A stretch of 64,000 nt of DNA from Candidatus Nitrospira kreftii (GCA_014058405.1 CP047423.1:2501777-2565776); one strand, 5' to 3'; positions 35,101 to 43,744 are shown, numbered from the stretch's first letter. The notes: generated from the letters alone by a model not told the origin. Made by a program: numbers and translations.

Positions 35101-36882
35101 AAGCACCGCCTGATCGATCTGGGAGAGCCGGGTTGCGATATCCGTCGGCATAAAGTCAAACACCGTCTTACCGATTATGTCTCCCCTCGGCATGCCCGAC
35201 AGCGTTTCGAACTGTGAATTCCCATAGATATAGCGCCCATCCGTATCCTTGATGAACGTGACCGCCGGACTATGACGCATGAAGGCCTGGAATCGTGCCT
35301 CGCTTTCCTTCACTGCTTCCATCATGCGCGCATGTTCGACTGCGAGTGCCGCAATGGAGCTGACTCGCTCCACGATCTTTAGGTCGCTCGTTTGCGGCTC
35401 ACGCGGCCGTTGATGATAGACGGCAAATGTACCGAGGAGTGTGCCGGAGGAACTGAGAATCGGATGCGACCAACAGGATCTGAGCCCATGCGCGAGGGCA
35501 ATCTGGGCATAATTTCTCCACAGAGGATCAGTTGAGATATTGTTCGCGAGCGAGGGTTTTGCGAAGTACGCTGCGCTTCCGCATGACCCATCCGTCGGAC
35601 CGATAGGAATCCTGTCGAACTCTCGGTTGTACTCATCCGATAGACTGGGCGCCGCGGCAGATAATAGATGCGTTCCACCTTTGTCGGTAAGCATAACGGA
35701 GCAGAGCATGGAAGGGGCGAGACTCTCGACTGACCGGCATACAAACGCCAATACATCCTTGAGCTGTTCTCCTTTCGCAACAAGCTCCAACACCCGCTTT
35801 TCCACATCTTGAAGCGCGTCTTCCCGTTTACGCTCGGTAATATCCGTATGAGATCCGGCCATACGGATGGGGCGGCCGGCGATGTCACGGATCACGATTC
35901 CACAGGCATTGATCCAGCAATAGCCTCCATCCTTTCTGCGAAGGCGAAACTCGATGTCGTACCGTTCTGCTCTCCCCTCAAGGTAGTCGGACAGGTGGGA
36001 CAGAACTCGATCACGATCTTCTGGGTGTAAACGAGATTCCCATTCCTTATAGGCATTAGAAACTTCGTGGTCTTCATAGCCAAGAATCGCTTTCCACCGA
36101 GGCGAAAGGTAGGCTTCGTTGGTTGTGAGATTCCAATCCCAGATGCCTTCGTTCGCTCCCTGTACAGCGGCCCGAAACCGATCCTCGCTTTGACGCAACG
36201 CGTCTTCGGCTTCCGCTCTAAGCCGACGGTTACGGAAGCCTTCCAATAATTGGGCACATGTGGACAGGAATGGTTCTAGATATGTGATTCCTGCCTCGTC
36301 ATATCCACCCGAGCGATTCGCGATCCCAATCACACCGATCAACTGCTTACCCCGATAGATCGGTAGACCCATAAGCGCGTGCACGGAGGAATGGCCGAGG
36401 AGAAACCCACTTGCGGTTGGATCGTTCACGATGAATGGCTGACCGGTCGTCATCACCTGTCCACACAGCGCCTTGAGATTCGTGCGCTCCGGATTCGCCG
36501 ACTGCTGATCCAGCAACGCCTTCGAATCCTCACTCCGGGCGGGATCCGTGATGGCATATGTTCGCAAGTACGGTTTCTGATCCGTATCTCGGGACACTTC
36601 GCCGATACACCCATATTCGCTTCCTGTGAGTCTCAAGATCTCTTGCAGCATCACGTCATAGACCGAGTCCGGCTCCGCCTCATCGATGAAAAGAGACTGT
36701 ACCCGGCTTATCGCAAGTAATAGCCGTTCAGATGACTGCTCGCTCTGCCGAAACTCTGTGGGCTTCTGTTGTCGAAGAGAGGTGGCATCGGATCGTTGCC
36801 CGGTTCGCGAGGTCTCCTCCGGTTCGCATTCGTTTTGATCCCTATCTGTAACGTGTCCGATATTGTCTGCGTGATCAGTCAC
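32167..36882 (-). CDS. Multi-PAS/GAF sensor histidine kinase (1571 residues)
   Basis: A soluble kinase without membrane helices. Order: GAF (about 45-200), PAS (225-345), GAF (355-515), then six more PAS/PAC units between about 520 and 1310. A coiled-coil, HisKA (A-V-A-H-E-I-N-N-P-I-A-G with the phospho-His) and HATPase_c (N-L-M-Q-N-A-I-D, D-E-G-S-G-I, G-M-G-L-G-L-S) follow. Most PAS units end with the D-I-T-E-R-K-type PAC tail. A few PAS units carry W-x-W-N (G-I-W-D-W-N) pairs typical of PAS_3. It pairs with the response regulator downstream (overlapping). The number of sensor units suggests integration of several intracellular signals. Confidence 0.93.
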   Translation of the reverse strand: MTDHADNIGHVTDRDQNECEPEETSRTGQRSDATSLRQQKPTEFRQSEQSSERLLLAISRVQSLFIDEAEPDSVYDVMLQEILRLTGSEYGCIGEVSRDTDQKPYLRTYAITDPARSEDSKALLDQQSANPERTNLKALCGQVMTTGQPFIVNDPTASGFLLGHSSVHALMGLPIYRGKQLIGVIGIANRSGGYDEAGITYLEPFLSTCAQLLEGFRNRRLRAEAEDALRQSEDRFRAAVQGANEGIWDWNLTTNEAYLSPRWKAILGYEDHEVSNAYKEWESRLHPEDRDRVLSHLSDYLEGRAERYDIEFRLRRKDGGYCWINACGIVIRDIAGRPIRMAGSHTDITERKREDALQDVEKRVLELVAKGEQLKDVLAFVCRSVESLAPSMLCSVMLTDKGGTHLLSAAAPSLSDEYNREFDRIPIGPTDGSCGSAAYFAKPSLANNISTDPLWRNYAQIALAHGLRSCWSHPILSSSGTLLGTFAVYHQRPREPQTSDLKIVERVSSIAALAVEHARMMEAVKESEARFQAFMRHSPAVTFIKDTDGRYIYGNSQFETLSGMPRGDIIGKTVFDFMPTDIATRLSQIDQAVLASGQTLESEEALPTSDGTLQHWLVSKFPLDVARRELLGGMAIDISERKRVQESLLRTQFAMDQAVDAVYWIDHQARILYTNDAASAMLGYTKEEFLRMTVHDLNPDFPAEVWPGWWAEVRDKKVMSLETGHLTKEGRWIPIDIRVAFLAYGGHEFHCAFVRDISKRKEVEEAAHRSLTLLQSVLHTTPIRVFWKDRESRFLGCNQNFALDAGCADVQEIVGKTDDDLIWHKQAAIYQADDRQVMESGCAKLDFEEPGTTQDGKLIWLRTSKVPLRDERECVIGVLGVYEDITERKRVDEALRASQERFELAVRASNDGIWDWNILTGEQYWSDRHLELIGLERSAFIPTYDTWISLVHPDDAEWVHQATRHHLDTHEPYDVEIRVRIQDGSYRWFRDRGQAVWDASGRPVRMVGSISDVTERRQAEEAIWKAHAELEQRVTERTKQLATANHALEEEIVQRKRVEDRLQRTQYAFDHAADQIFVIDSNGYVIDVNESACARLGYTKGELLTLSMTDIDLDFPSTVWDEMWDKLRSDGQLFIETRHRSKSGEIYPVEVVANYLEHNGQELDYAIVRDITERKQAEEAVLESKLRYKLLTEATFDGIAVHDQGILLEVNAGLERIFGYEPGELVGRSIFDLVADESRDLVLSNMRNGVTGPYEAIGRRKDGSTFPGEIVIRPCCHRGKEVRLVAGRDITVRKQLEEEKARHLEELERQVAERTAEIAKLESQRAQTEKLAAVGQMAAAVAHEINNPIAGIRNAFILVKQAVDQAHPHYEFVGMIDREISRVATIVRNMYQLYRNEPSRVEPVHLQLLLRDLDALFAKQLLQREITFVATLSRPTMTLEVSPSDLFQVLVNLMQNAIDSSRQGGTIRLSVEEEDDIVTINVSDEGSGIAPELLPHIFDPFFTTKTEKDQKGMGLGLSVSQSLVMAMGGRIAVQTQPQRGSTFSIVLPQPIPHDRSAVQESIIKEVLSHEH

Positions 36883-37294
36883 TCAAGAGACTCCCCAAGA
36901 CATACTGTCCATGAAAGCAAGGATGTTTTGAACCGTGTGCGCACCATCCTTCTTGCTGCAGCGACAAACCCCGCACCAACGGGGTGGTAGGATGGCACTT
37001 CCATGAAGGGGTCGATAGGGGGATTCCGGCCAGGGACAGGAGAGACCCCCTGTGACGATCGTCACAGGGGCTAGGAAGTATCGCCTGACCCACTCAGACC
37101 TCTTTAGAATTCATAAGGAGTCCATACTATTTACGCGGTATGAACGGCGCTGTCCATAGGGTCTTACGGCATCATGAAATTCCCCTATGGTAGACAAGAG
37201 CAGAAGAAGGATCTCGACTCGCGCCTCACAGGGACGTGTAAGATTAACTGTGTAACCGGTTATCATGCTTCTGCCAGAGAGGCGGGAGGGGTTG
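36883..37294. other. Intergenic stretch upstream of the kinase
   Basis: About 410 bases between the divergent kinase gene and the IS256 relic. It holds the perfect palindrome (37047-37070), a small CCCCG/CGGGG hairpin near 36970, and possibly the left end of the IS256 relic. No gene is supported. Confidence 0.45.
37047..37070. promoter_or_regulatory. 24-bp perfect palindrome upstream of the multi-PAS kinase
   Basis: The arm CCCCTGTGACGA is followed directly by its exact reverse complement, giving a continuous palindrome with the GATC tetranucleotide at its centre. It lies about 165 bases upstream of the kinase ATG (36882). No T-tract follows on either side, so an operator for a dimeric regulator is more likely than a terminator. 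The binding protein is unknown. Confidence 0.6.
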
Positions 37295-37767
37295 ATGACC
37301 AAGCACGACACAAGAACGGATGCGTTGCTGGATGACTTATTGAAGGGCTGTGCGTCTCCGGAAGAGATTCTTGGCGAGCATGGATTACTGAAAGGCCTCA
37401 CGAAACGGTTGGTGGAACGAGCGCTGGCCGCTGAATTGACTACCTACTTGGGTATGCGCCTCATGCCCGCTTGCCGTCGAAATCAGACAATGCTCGGAAT
37501 GGCAGTAGTCCGAAGACGGTCCAGACCGAGCAAGGCCCGATCGACCTGGCGGTGCCGCGCGATCGGGCGGGCACGTGTGAACCGACCGTGGTCAAGAAAC
37601 GGCATCGGCGGCTTAAGGGGTTTGATGATAAGGTGCTGGCTCTCTATGCCCATGGGCCCACTACACGGGAAATAGCCCCGTTCCTCTGCCGTGCTACGCT
37701 TGTCAAAAAATCGCTTGGTTGGGGCAGACCGGGAGACAAGCATCGCAGGCAATACAGCTGTTATTGA
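37295..37767 (+). pseudogene. IS256-family transposase relic (frameshifted, 3' truncated)
   Basis: The first frame begins MTKHDTRTDALLDDLLKGC, preceded by a G-rich site, and reads to A-L-A-A-E-L-T-T-Y-L-G. The protein then continues one base out of frame (near 37450-37453) as YAPHARLPSKSDNARNGSSP and on through K-K-R-H-R-R-L-K-G-F-D-D-K-V-L-A-L-Y-A-H-G. Similarity to IS256/Mutator transposases stops near 37670, before the catalytic acidic residues. About a third of the protein remains. A GTGTAAGATTAACTG segment at about 37237-37251 may be the old left end; no matching right end was found. Confidence 0.8.
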
Positions 37768-37860
37768 TCATCAGCGCCATGGCGGCCACCCGTGAACGAC
37801 CTGCTCGACCAGGATATGCCCCTCCCAGCCCGCATTCTGCACGATGATTCGTTGTGCAGC

Positions 37861-37921
37861 GTTTCGAGTTTCATGTTGTTGGAGGACCGCTTCCCTCAAC
37901 TTAAAACTTGAAACACGAAAC
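37861..37921. repeat. Family A heptad inverted repeat at the soluble chemoreceptor end
   Basis: The left arm GTTTCGAGTTTCAT and the right arm AACTTGAAACACGAAAC form a family A hairpin. The right arm touches the stop codon of the receptor gene at 37921. Confidence 0.7.
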
Positions 37922-40359
37922 TAAAATTCCTCAAAGTCCTCATCCGTCCGGCGGCGGGCCTTGCCGTTATCCGCCTGCATGGCTGCGGGCAGGCCGGAAG
38001 CGACCCTGGCCATAGGGACTTTCGTCAGAGCCGCCTTATGAGCGCTACCCCGGCCCTTCTCCATCGGAGGAACAGATATGTGCGCTTGAACCGATGGCTC
38101 GCCCCTCCCAACGTAGGCGTCATGCACCGCCTGCGCCACACACTTCCTGAGACTGTCGACCCCCGGCATCGCGGCTCGCTCCGCTTCTGTCGCCTGAAGG
38201 TTGAACTTCATCACCCGCTGAAGGAGAACCTGCGCCTGGGTTTGGAGAGATCGGCTCGCGCTGGTGGTTTCTTCCACGAGCTCGGCATTCTGCTGCGTGG
38301 TCCCATCCATCGACATGACCGCCTTGTTCACTTGATCGATCCCGACCGCCTGCTCCTGCGACGCCGCACTGATCTCCGCAATGATGTCCGTCACCCGCTT
38401 GACGGCCGTCACAATCTCCTCCAGTGTCTTTCCGGATTGGTTCACCAGCTCGCTGCCGTCCATCACCCGTTGGATCGACTCGTTGATCAGCCCCTTGATC
38501 TCCTTCGCCGCCGTGGCCGATCGTTGCGCCAGGTTCCGCACCTCCGCCGCCACCACGGCAAACCCTCGCCCATGTTCGCCCGCCCGTGCCGCTTCCACTG
38601 CCGCATTCAACGCCAACAAATTGGTCTGGAAGGCGATCTCGTCGATCACGGTGATGATGTCGGCGATCTTCTTGCTGCTCTTATTGATCTCCCCCATCGC
38701 ATCGACGGCCTTCTTGGTCACCGCCCCGCCTTTGTCTGCCGTGTTGCGAGCCGCGATGGCCAGTTGATTGGCCTGCTTGGCATTGTCGGCATTTTGTTTC
38801 ACGGTGCTGGTCATCTCTTCCATCGAGGCACTGGTCTCTTCCAGCGCTGAGGCCTGCTCGCTGGTCCGCTGGGAGAGATCTTCATTCCCCTTGGCAATAT
38901 GTTCGGACCCATCCAACACGCTTTCGACCGCTTCCCGAACCACCCAGAAGGTCTGTGACATGTTATAGACCACGGAATTGATGCTGGTCTTGATCTTTTC
39001 AAACTCACCCTGGTAGGTGCCGGTCATTTCCTGGGTCAGGTCGTTGGCCGCCAAGCCCGCCAACACCCGCTGCGCCTCATCGAGCGGTGTCACCACCGAA
39101 TCAAGCAAACGATTGACGCTTTCCGTAAAATCCTTCGACGCGCCGGTAAATTCCTCGGTCTTGATCCGCTTCGACAACTGCCCGGCTGCCGCCGCCTCCA
39201 TCAGCGTTTCGACTTGGTTCTGAGCCCGCTTTTGGCCCGTGATGTCGGTGGCGAGCACCACCACCTTGAACGGCCGCCCCATTTCGTCTGCTACCGGACA
39301 GTAGGCGGCCTGAGACCAGACTTCTTTGCCCCCCTTGCCGATCCGGCGGTAGACGCCCATGTCCGCCTCACCCCGGTTCAATTTCTGCCAAAAGGCGGCA
39401 TACTCGCCGGTGCTTGTATAGGCAGGATCGCAGAACATCCGGTGATGCCGGCCCTTGAACTCATCAAGCGTGTACCCCAAGGTCTTGAGGGCATTCTCGT
39501 TGGCCGTGATGACCGTTCCGTCGAGGTTGAACTCGATGGTGGCATATATCCGGTTGATCGCATCGAGAACCCCCTTCGCATTCTGCCGAGCGATCTCCTG
39601 CTCGGTGATGTCGTACCGGACGCCCAAGTACTTACGGGGCTTGCCCGTCCGTTTGTCGACGAACGGCGCGATGCACGCGTCCACATAGTAGGGGGTCCCA
39701 TCCTTCGCGCGGTTCTTGATGACCCCGCGATAGATTTGTCCCCGGCCGATCGTGGCCCACATCTGCTTGAACACCTCTTTCGGCATGTCCGGATGGCGGG
39801 TGGTATTGTGCCCGTGGCCGATCAATTCTTCCTTCGGATACTTGGACACTTGGAGGAATTTGTCATTCGCGGTGACGATGTCGCCCTTGAGATCGGATTC
39901 CGAGACGATGCTGGTGGTATTCATGATATCGACACGCACCTTAAGTTCGTCGCGGAGATCTTCCAGTTCCTGTCGCTGGGCGGTGATGTCGGTGGCGAAG
40001 AGCACGATCTTGACCGGCGCCTTCCAACGACTGAGCACCGGCACATAGGAGGCCTGAATCCACATCTCCTTCCCTCCCTTGCCCAGCCATTTATAGGGGC
40101 CCGATTCCGCCTCGCCGCCCTTCAGCTTGGCCCAGAAGGCCTGATACTCGGGGCCGCTCGCATAGACCGCCTCGCAGAACATCCGATGGTGCTGCCCCTT
40201 GATCTCGGCCGGCTGATAGCCGACCATGGCGAGGAAATTGTCATTGGCGGTGATCACCGTCCCGTCCAACTTGAATTCGATAACGGCCTGCACACGGCTT
40301 ATCGCATTCGCAAGCGCAATGCGTTCACGGACACTTGGTCGCCAGGCGAGAGCAAACAT
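37921..40359 (-). CDS. Cytoplasmic methyl-accepting chemotaxis protein with three PAS domains
   Basis: An 812-residue receptor with no membrane helix. Three PAS units (about residues 22-130, 145-265, 270-385) precede a HAMP-like segment and the MCP signalling domain with the conserved hairpin tip. The PAS units have N-x-x-F-L-x-M-V-G-Y and H-H-R-M-F-C-type cores similar to Aer-like energy sensors. The middle PAS and the signalling region match the membrane receptor at 27034 closely, indicating duplication. The C-terminus is D-E-D-F-E-E-F. It lies upstream of cheW-cheA and probably sits in a cytosolic array. Confidence 0.92.
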   Translation of the reverse strand: MFALAWRPSVRERIALANAISRVQAVIEFKLDGTVITANDNFLAMVGYQPAEIKGQHHRMFCEAVYASGPEYQAFWAKLKGGEAESGPYKWLGKGGKEMWIQASYVPVLSRWKAPVKIVLFATDITAQRQELEDLRDELKVRVDIMNTTSIVSESDLKGDIVTANDKFLQVSKYPKEELIGHGHNTTRHPDMPKEVFKQMWATIGRGQIYRGVIKNRAKDGTPYYVDACIAPFVDKRTGKPRKYLGVRYDITEQEIARQNAKGVLDAINRIYATIEFNLDGTVITANENALKTLGYTLDEFKGRHHRMFCDPAYTSTGEYAAFWQKLNRGEADMGVYRRIGKGGKEVWSQAAYCPVADEMGRPFKVVVLATDITGQKRAQNQVETLMEAAAAGQLSKRIKTEEFTGASKDFTESVNRLLDSVVTPLDEAQRVLAGLAANDLTQEMTGTYQGEFEKIKTSINSVVYNMSQTFWVVREAVESVLDGSEHIAKGNEDLSQRTSEQASALEETSASMEEMTSTVKQNADNAKQANQLAIAARNTADKGGAVTKKAVDAMGEINKSSKKIADIITVIDEIAFQTNLLALNAAVEAARAGEHGRGFAVVAAEVRNLAQRSATAAKEIKGLINESIQRVMDGSELVNQSGKTLEEIVTAVKRVTDIIAEISAASQEQAVGIDQVNKAVMSMDGTTQQNAELVEETTSASRSLQTQAQVLLQRVMKFNLQATEAERAAMPGVDSLRKCVAQAVHDAYVGRGEPSVQAHISVPPMEKGRGSAHKAALTKVPMARVASGLPAAMQADNGKARRRTDEDFEEF

Positions 40360-40408
40360 GCATTTTCCCCCCTTTTATTTGGATCGACTCAGGCGGCGAG
40401 CGACAATG

Positions 40409-40454
40409 TGTGAAGCGTATCTCGTTTCCGGATTCGGCCGCTACGCGCCTCACG
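40409..40454. repeat. Family B repeat at the cheW end
   Basis: GTGAAGCGTATCTCG followed by a CCGGATTCGGCCG centre and CGCGCCTCACG. The cheW stop codon (40450-40452) lies inside the right arm. Confidence 0.65.
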
Positions 40455-40971
40455 CCGCCGCCGGCGCCACGGATTCATTCTGTCTGTCTTCGTCGGACAG
40501 TAAACGATCCATGTCCAGAAGCGCCACGAGCTTGTCCCCGGATTTCCCGATCCCGCTCAGGAAACTCACATCCATCTTGGCGCCGAATTGCGGCGGAGCT
40601 TGGATATCCTTTTTATCGATATTGAGCACATCCGACACCGAATCTACGACCAATCCCATGATCTTTTCCTTCACAACCACCACAATAATCACGGTAAACA
40701 TCGTATAGTCGATCATCGGCATGTCGAACTTCGTTCGCAGTTCGACAATCGGCACGATGGTTCCGCGCAGGTTCAGGACGCCTTTAATGTCCGGCGGGGT
40801 GTTGGGAATTTTCGTGACGGCAGTGTAGCCTTTAATTTCTTGCACGCGGAGGATATCGACCCCGTACAGCTCTTCACCCAAATTGAACGTCAAGAACTGG
40901 CTGCCGTCGGTGCTCAGCCCGATCTGTTGATTCAGTTCTTTGGTGGCAGTTTCAAATGCAGCTGCGGCCAT
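40450..40971 (-). CDS. cheW: Chemotaxis coupling protein CheW
   Basis: The start is set at ATG 40971 (MAAAAFETATKEL), preceded by GAAGGAGG with good spacing; the longer frame from 41025 would be translated from repeat DNA. At 173 residues it is a single CheW domain (F-L-T-F-N-L-G-E-E-L-Y-G-V-D-I-L through N-L-R-G-T-I-V-P-I-V-E-L-R and G-L-V-V-D-S-V-S-D-V-L). It couples receptors to CheA. The final alanine-rich residues are encoded next to a repeat. Confidence 0.94.
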   Translation of the reverse strand: MAAAAFETATKELNQQIGLSTDGSQFLTFNLGEELYGVDILRVQEIKGYTAVTKIPNTPPDIKGVLNLRGTIVPIVELRTKFDMPMIDYTMFTVIIVVVVKEKIMGLVVDSVSDVLNIDKKDIQAPPQFGAKMDVSFLSGIGKSGDKLVALLDMDRLLSDEDRQNESVAPAAA

Positions 40972-41009
40972 GGGGTCCTCCTTCGTGAAGCGTCGGTCGT
41001 CCGGCCTTG

Positions 41010-41102
41010 CAGTTTCTGGTTTCATGTTTCAGGTTTCATGATGGGCTCTTCGGACTACTGCAATTCAAAGGGCGAACCTGAAACTGAGGCGCTTCGCGCC
41101 TC
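41010..41102. repeat. Composite family A/B repeat between cheA and cheW
   Basis: GTTTCATGTTTCAGGTTTCAT (41021-41040 region) and CCTGAAACTGAGG form a family A pair. A following GGCGCTTCGCGCCTCACG is a family B-like hairpin. The cheA stop codon (41101-41103) is inside this last part. Confidence 0.65.
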
Positions 41103-43287
41103 ACGCCGCAACCGGCAGTCTTTGACGGGCGATTTCCAGCAATCCACGCACGTCCAGGATAAACCCAACCGTACCATCGCCGAGGATGGTCGCACCGGCA
41201 ATACCTTCCACCTTGCGGAAGTTTTGTTCCATACTCTTGATCACGACTTGTTGCTGCCCAAGAATTTCGTCCACCATCACCGCAACCCGTTCCCCCTCCG
41301 TTTCTAGAATAAGGAGAATAGCCGCGGTAGGCGTGGTGATCTCCGGTTCTAGCGCAAAGACCTCATACATCCGCACCATGGGCAGGTAGGTCCCGCGCAC
41401 GTCGATCACTTCCCCTTTACCCACGATAGTTTTCACTGCGCCGGGTTTGGGTTGGATTGACTCCAAGATGGACAGCAACGGCACAATGTAGGTTTCTTGG
41501 CCGACCCTCACGGTCATACCCTCGATGATCGCCAGGGTCAGCGGAAGCTTGAGGGTAAAGATCGTTCCGTGTCCCGGCGTAGTCTTAATGCTGACGGTAC
41601 CGCCCAATCCTTCGATATTGCGCTTGACGACGTCCATACCGACGCCACGTCCCGAGACATCCGTCACCTTCTCCGCCGTCGAGAATCCCGGCCTGAAAAT
41701 GAGAGGCCAGATCTGGTCGTCCGATAACTTCTCATTTTCACCGATCAGTCCCTGTTTAACGGCCCTGGCAACGATCCTGTCCCGATTCAAACCACGACCG
41801 TCATCTTCGACGGTAATACAGATATTGCCGCCTTGGTGGAAGGCATTCAGCCGAATCGTTCCGATTTCCTGCTTGTTGTTGTCGAGGCGCTCTTCCGGTG
41901 GCTCAAGCCCATGGTCGGCTGAATTCCTCACCAGGTGAGTCAATGGATCGCCGATGGATTCGATGACAGTCTTGTCGAGTTCGGTTTCTTCACCCGACAA
42001 TACGAGCTGGATTTTCTTGCCTGCTTTCGCTGCGAGGTCACGGACAAGTCGAGGGAAGCGGCTGAACGCCGTGCCGATCGGCAGCATGCGAATGCTCATA
42101 ACGCGCTCCTGGATTTCGCGCGTGTTCCGTTCCAGTTGGGCCATTCGCTCCAGCAGCACAGATATGTGACTCATCTCGAAACGGGTGCCGAGGTCACTCA
42201 ACATCGACTGGGTAATGACGAGTTCCCCCACCAAGTTGATGAGCTTGTCGATCTTGTCGGTATCCACGCGAATCGAGGTCGTATCCGCCTTCTTCGATTG
42301 CGCAGCAATCTCCATCTTTCGTTGTTTCTGGAGGGCTTGCTCAACTTGTTGAGGGCTGGCGACACGTTGCTCGACCAGGATTTGGCCCACTCTCTTTTGT
42401 TGAGCCAGGGCTTGATCTAACGCTTCACGCGACACCACGCCACTATCGACGAGAATTTCGCCGAGAGGTTTGGGCTCACCACTCTCGGTCTGTTGTTCGT
42501 CGTTCGTGAAGCGTATCTCGCTTCCTGATTCGGCCGGTTCACGCTTCACGTCTAACGCTTCACGTTCTTCTATGACGAGCGTGCTATCCTCGATCACGAA
42601 TTCAAACACTGCCTCGATGGCCTTCCTATCCTTTGTTGTCTCCAATTGCATGGTCCAAGACAGATAACAGATCTCCGGATCCATGGCGTCAAAATCCGGT
42701 AGTTTTGCGGTATCGATTGTTACCTGCGACAGCGTACCGAGGTTGCGCAATTCCTTGAAGAATTGCAGCGGATCTAGTCCTCGTTGAAACAGCCAGGCAG
42801 GCGGCGTCCAGGCGATGGTATAGACCCACGACCGGTCGATTGCCGACACCGAGTTTGACCCGGTGGCCTTGGTTTTCTCGATGCCTGGAGCACCAAGACC
42901 GGCTCCCTGTGAGATCACCAGCTCGGCCGTAAGTCGCTGGACAGTTTCAGCATCGATGGGTGAGCCGCTCTTTGCTGCCTCCACGAGGGACTTCAGACAA
43001 TCCGTTGATCTGAGCAGCAAATCGGCGACCTGCGGCGTCACCACCTTTTGGCCGTTACGGAGCAGATCAAGCAGAGTCTCCATCTTATGAGTAAATTGTG
43101 CAATGTCGGTGAACCCGAACATGCCGCTGGTCCCTTTAATGGAGTGTGCAGATCGAAAGATCTGATTCAGCAAGTCCAGGTCATTGGGGTTCTGTTCGAG
43201 TTTCAGAAGTCCCTCTTCGACGACTGCCAGATGTTCGGCTGCCTCCTCAAAGAACGCCTCTTGAAACTGCGCAAAATCGTTGCTCAT
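41101..43287 (-). CDS. cheA: Chemotaxis histidine kinase CheA with MshEN-like insert
   Basis: The start is taken at ATG 43287 (MSNDFAQFQEAFF); the upstream in-frame extension is repeat-derived. P1 carries phospho-His48 (R-S-A-H-S-I-K-G). A second domain (about 135-235) is followed by a repeat-encoded linker (242-263). A segment at about 270-320 reads L-G-E-I-L-V-D-S-G-V-V-S then G-Q-I-L-V-E-Q-R-V-A-S-P, two tandem GspE_N/MshEN-like motifs. P3 dimerisation, P4 ATPase (H-L-V-R-N-S-A-D-H-G, D-D-G-R-G-L, G-R-G-V-G-M-D-V) and P5 CheW-like domains follow to residue 728. It drives CheY and CheB phosphorylation. Confidence 0.94.
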   Translation of the reverse strand: MSNDFAQFQEAFFEEAAEHLAVVEEGLLKLEQNPNDLDLLNQIFRSAHSIKGTSGMFGFTDIAQFTHKMETLLDLLRNGQKVVTPQVADLLLRSTDCLKSLVEAAKSGSPIDAETVQRLTAELVISQGAGLGAPGIEKTKATGSNSVSAIDRSWVYTIAWTPPAWLFQRGLDPLQFFKELRNLGTLSQVTIDTAKLPDFDAMDPEICYLSWTMQLETTKDRKAIEAVFEFVIEDSTLVIEEREALDVKREPAESGSEIRFTNDEQQTESGEPKPLGEILVDSGVVSREALDQALAQQKRVGQILVEQRVASPQQVEQALQKQRKMEIAAQSKKADTTSIRVDTDKIDKLINLVGELVITQSMLSDLGTRFEMSHISVLLERMAQLERNTREIQERVMSIRMLPIGTAFSRFPRLVRDLAAKAGKKIQLVLSGEETELDKTVIESIGDPLTHLVRNSADHGLEPPEERLDNNKQEIGTIRLNAFHQGGNICITVEDDGRGLNRDRIVARAVKQGLIGENEKLSDDQIWPLIFRPGFSTAEKVTDVSGRGVGMDVVKRNIEGLGGTVSIKTTPGHGTIFTLKLPLTLAIIEGMTVRVGQETYIVPLLSILESIQPKPGAVKTIVGKGEVIDVRGTYLPMVRMYEVFALEPEITTPTAAILLILETEGERVAVMVDEILGQQQVVIKSMEQNFRKVEGIAGATILGDGTVGFILDVRGLLEIARQRLPVAA
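42500..42564. repeat. Family B heptad repeat inside cheA
   Basis: GTTCGTGAAGCGTATCTCG on the left, a GATTCGGCCGG centre, and ACGCTTCACG plus GCTTCACG on the right. It lies entirely in the cheA coding sequence and is read through as residues 242-263. Confidence 0.78.
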
Positions 43288-43300
43288 CCTAACGCTCGTG

Positions 43301-43370
43301 GTTCGTGAAGCGTATCTCGTGAGGCGCAAGATCCTTCTGTTCCAGTCGCTTCACTCTTCACGTTTCACGC
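43301..43370. repeat. Family B heptad inverted repeat between cheY and cheA
   Basis: Left arm TTCGTGAAGCGTATCTCGTG, right arm TCGCTTCACTCTTCACG plus TTTCACG. It fills the gap between cheY (stop 43373) and the cheA start. Confidence 0.72.
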
Positions 43371-43372
43371 TC

Positions 43373-43744
43373 CTATGCCGGCATGACCTTCGCGATCGTT
43401 TTCAACAGGACTTCCGGGTTAAAGGGTTTCACAATCCACCCCGTGGCTCCGGCTGCTTTTCCGGCTTGCTTCTTTTCCAGTGCGGACTCCGTCGTGAGCA
43501 TGAGAATGGGGGTGAATTTGAAGGCGCCCAGCTTTCGCAATTCTTTGATCAGTTCGATACCGTCCATTTCCGGCATATTGAGATCTGTGACGACGATGTC
43601 CATCTTCGGCCCTCCGGCAACCTTACTCACCGCATCTTTCCCATGTTCAGCTTCTATCACCGTGAAACCGGCGTTGGCCAGGGTGAATGACACCATCTGC
43701 CTCATCGTGGGTGAATCATCGACGATTAGTGCGGTCTTGCTCAT
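43373..43744 (-). CDS. cheY: CheY-type response regulator
   Basis: The start is set at ATG 43744 (MSKTALIVDDSPTM), preceded by GGAGGAAG. It is a 123-residue stand-alone receiver with the acidic pair Asp9/Asp10, phospho-acceptor Asp54 (V-V-T-D-L-N-M-P) and Lys in I-V-K-P-F. It lies upstream of cheA on the same strand. Its exact role (motor binding or phosphate sink) cannot be decided, since a second CheY is encoded at 47419. Confidence 0.92.
   Translation of the reverse strand: MSKTALIVDDSPTMRQMVSFTLANAGFTVIEAEHGKDAVSKVAGGPKMDIVVTDLNMPEMDGIELIKELRKLGAFKFTPILMLTTESALEKKQAGKAAGATGWIVKPFNPEVLLKTIAKVMPA

Noticed and set aside
39214..40413. 399-codon plus-strand open frame opposite the soluble chemoreceptor
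   Set aside because: The reverse strand encodes a full PAS-MCP protein; the antisense frame is Arg/Leu/Asp-rich with no domain.
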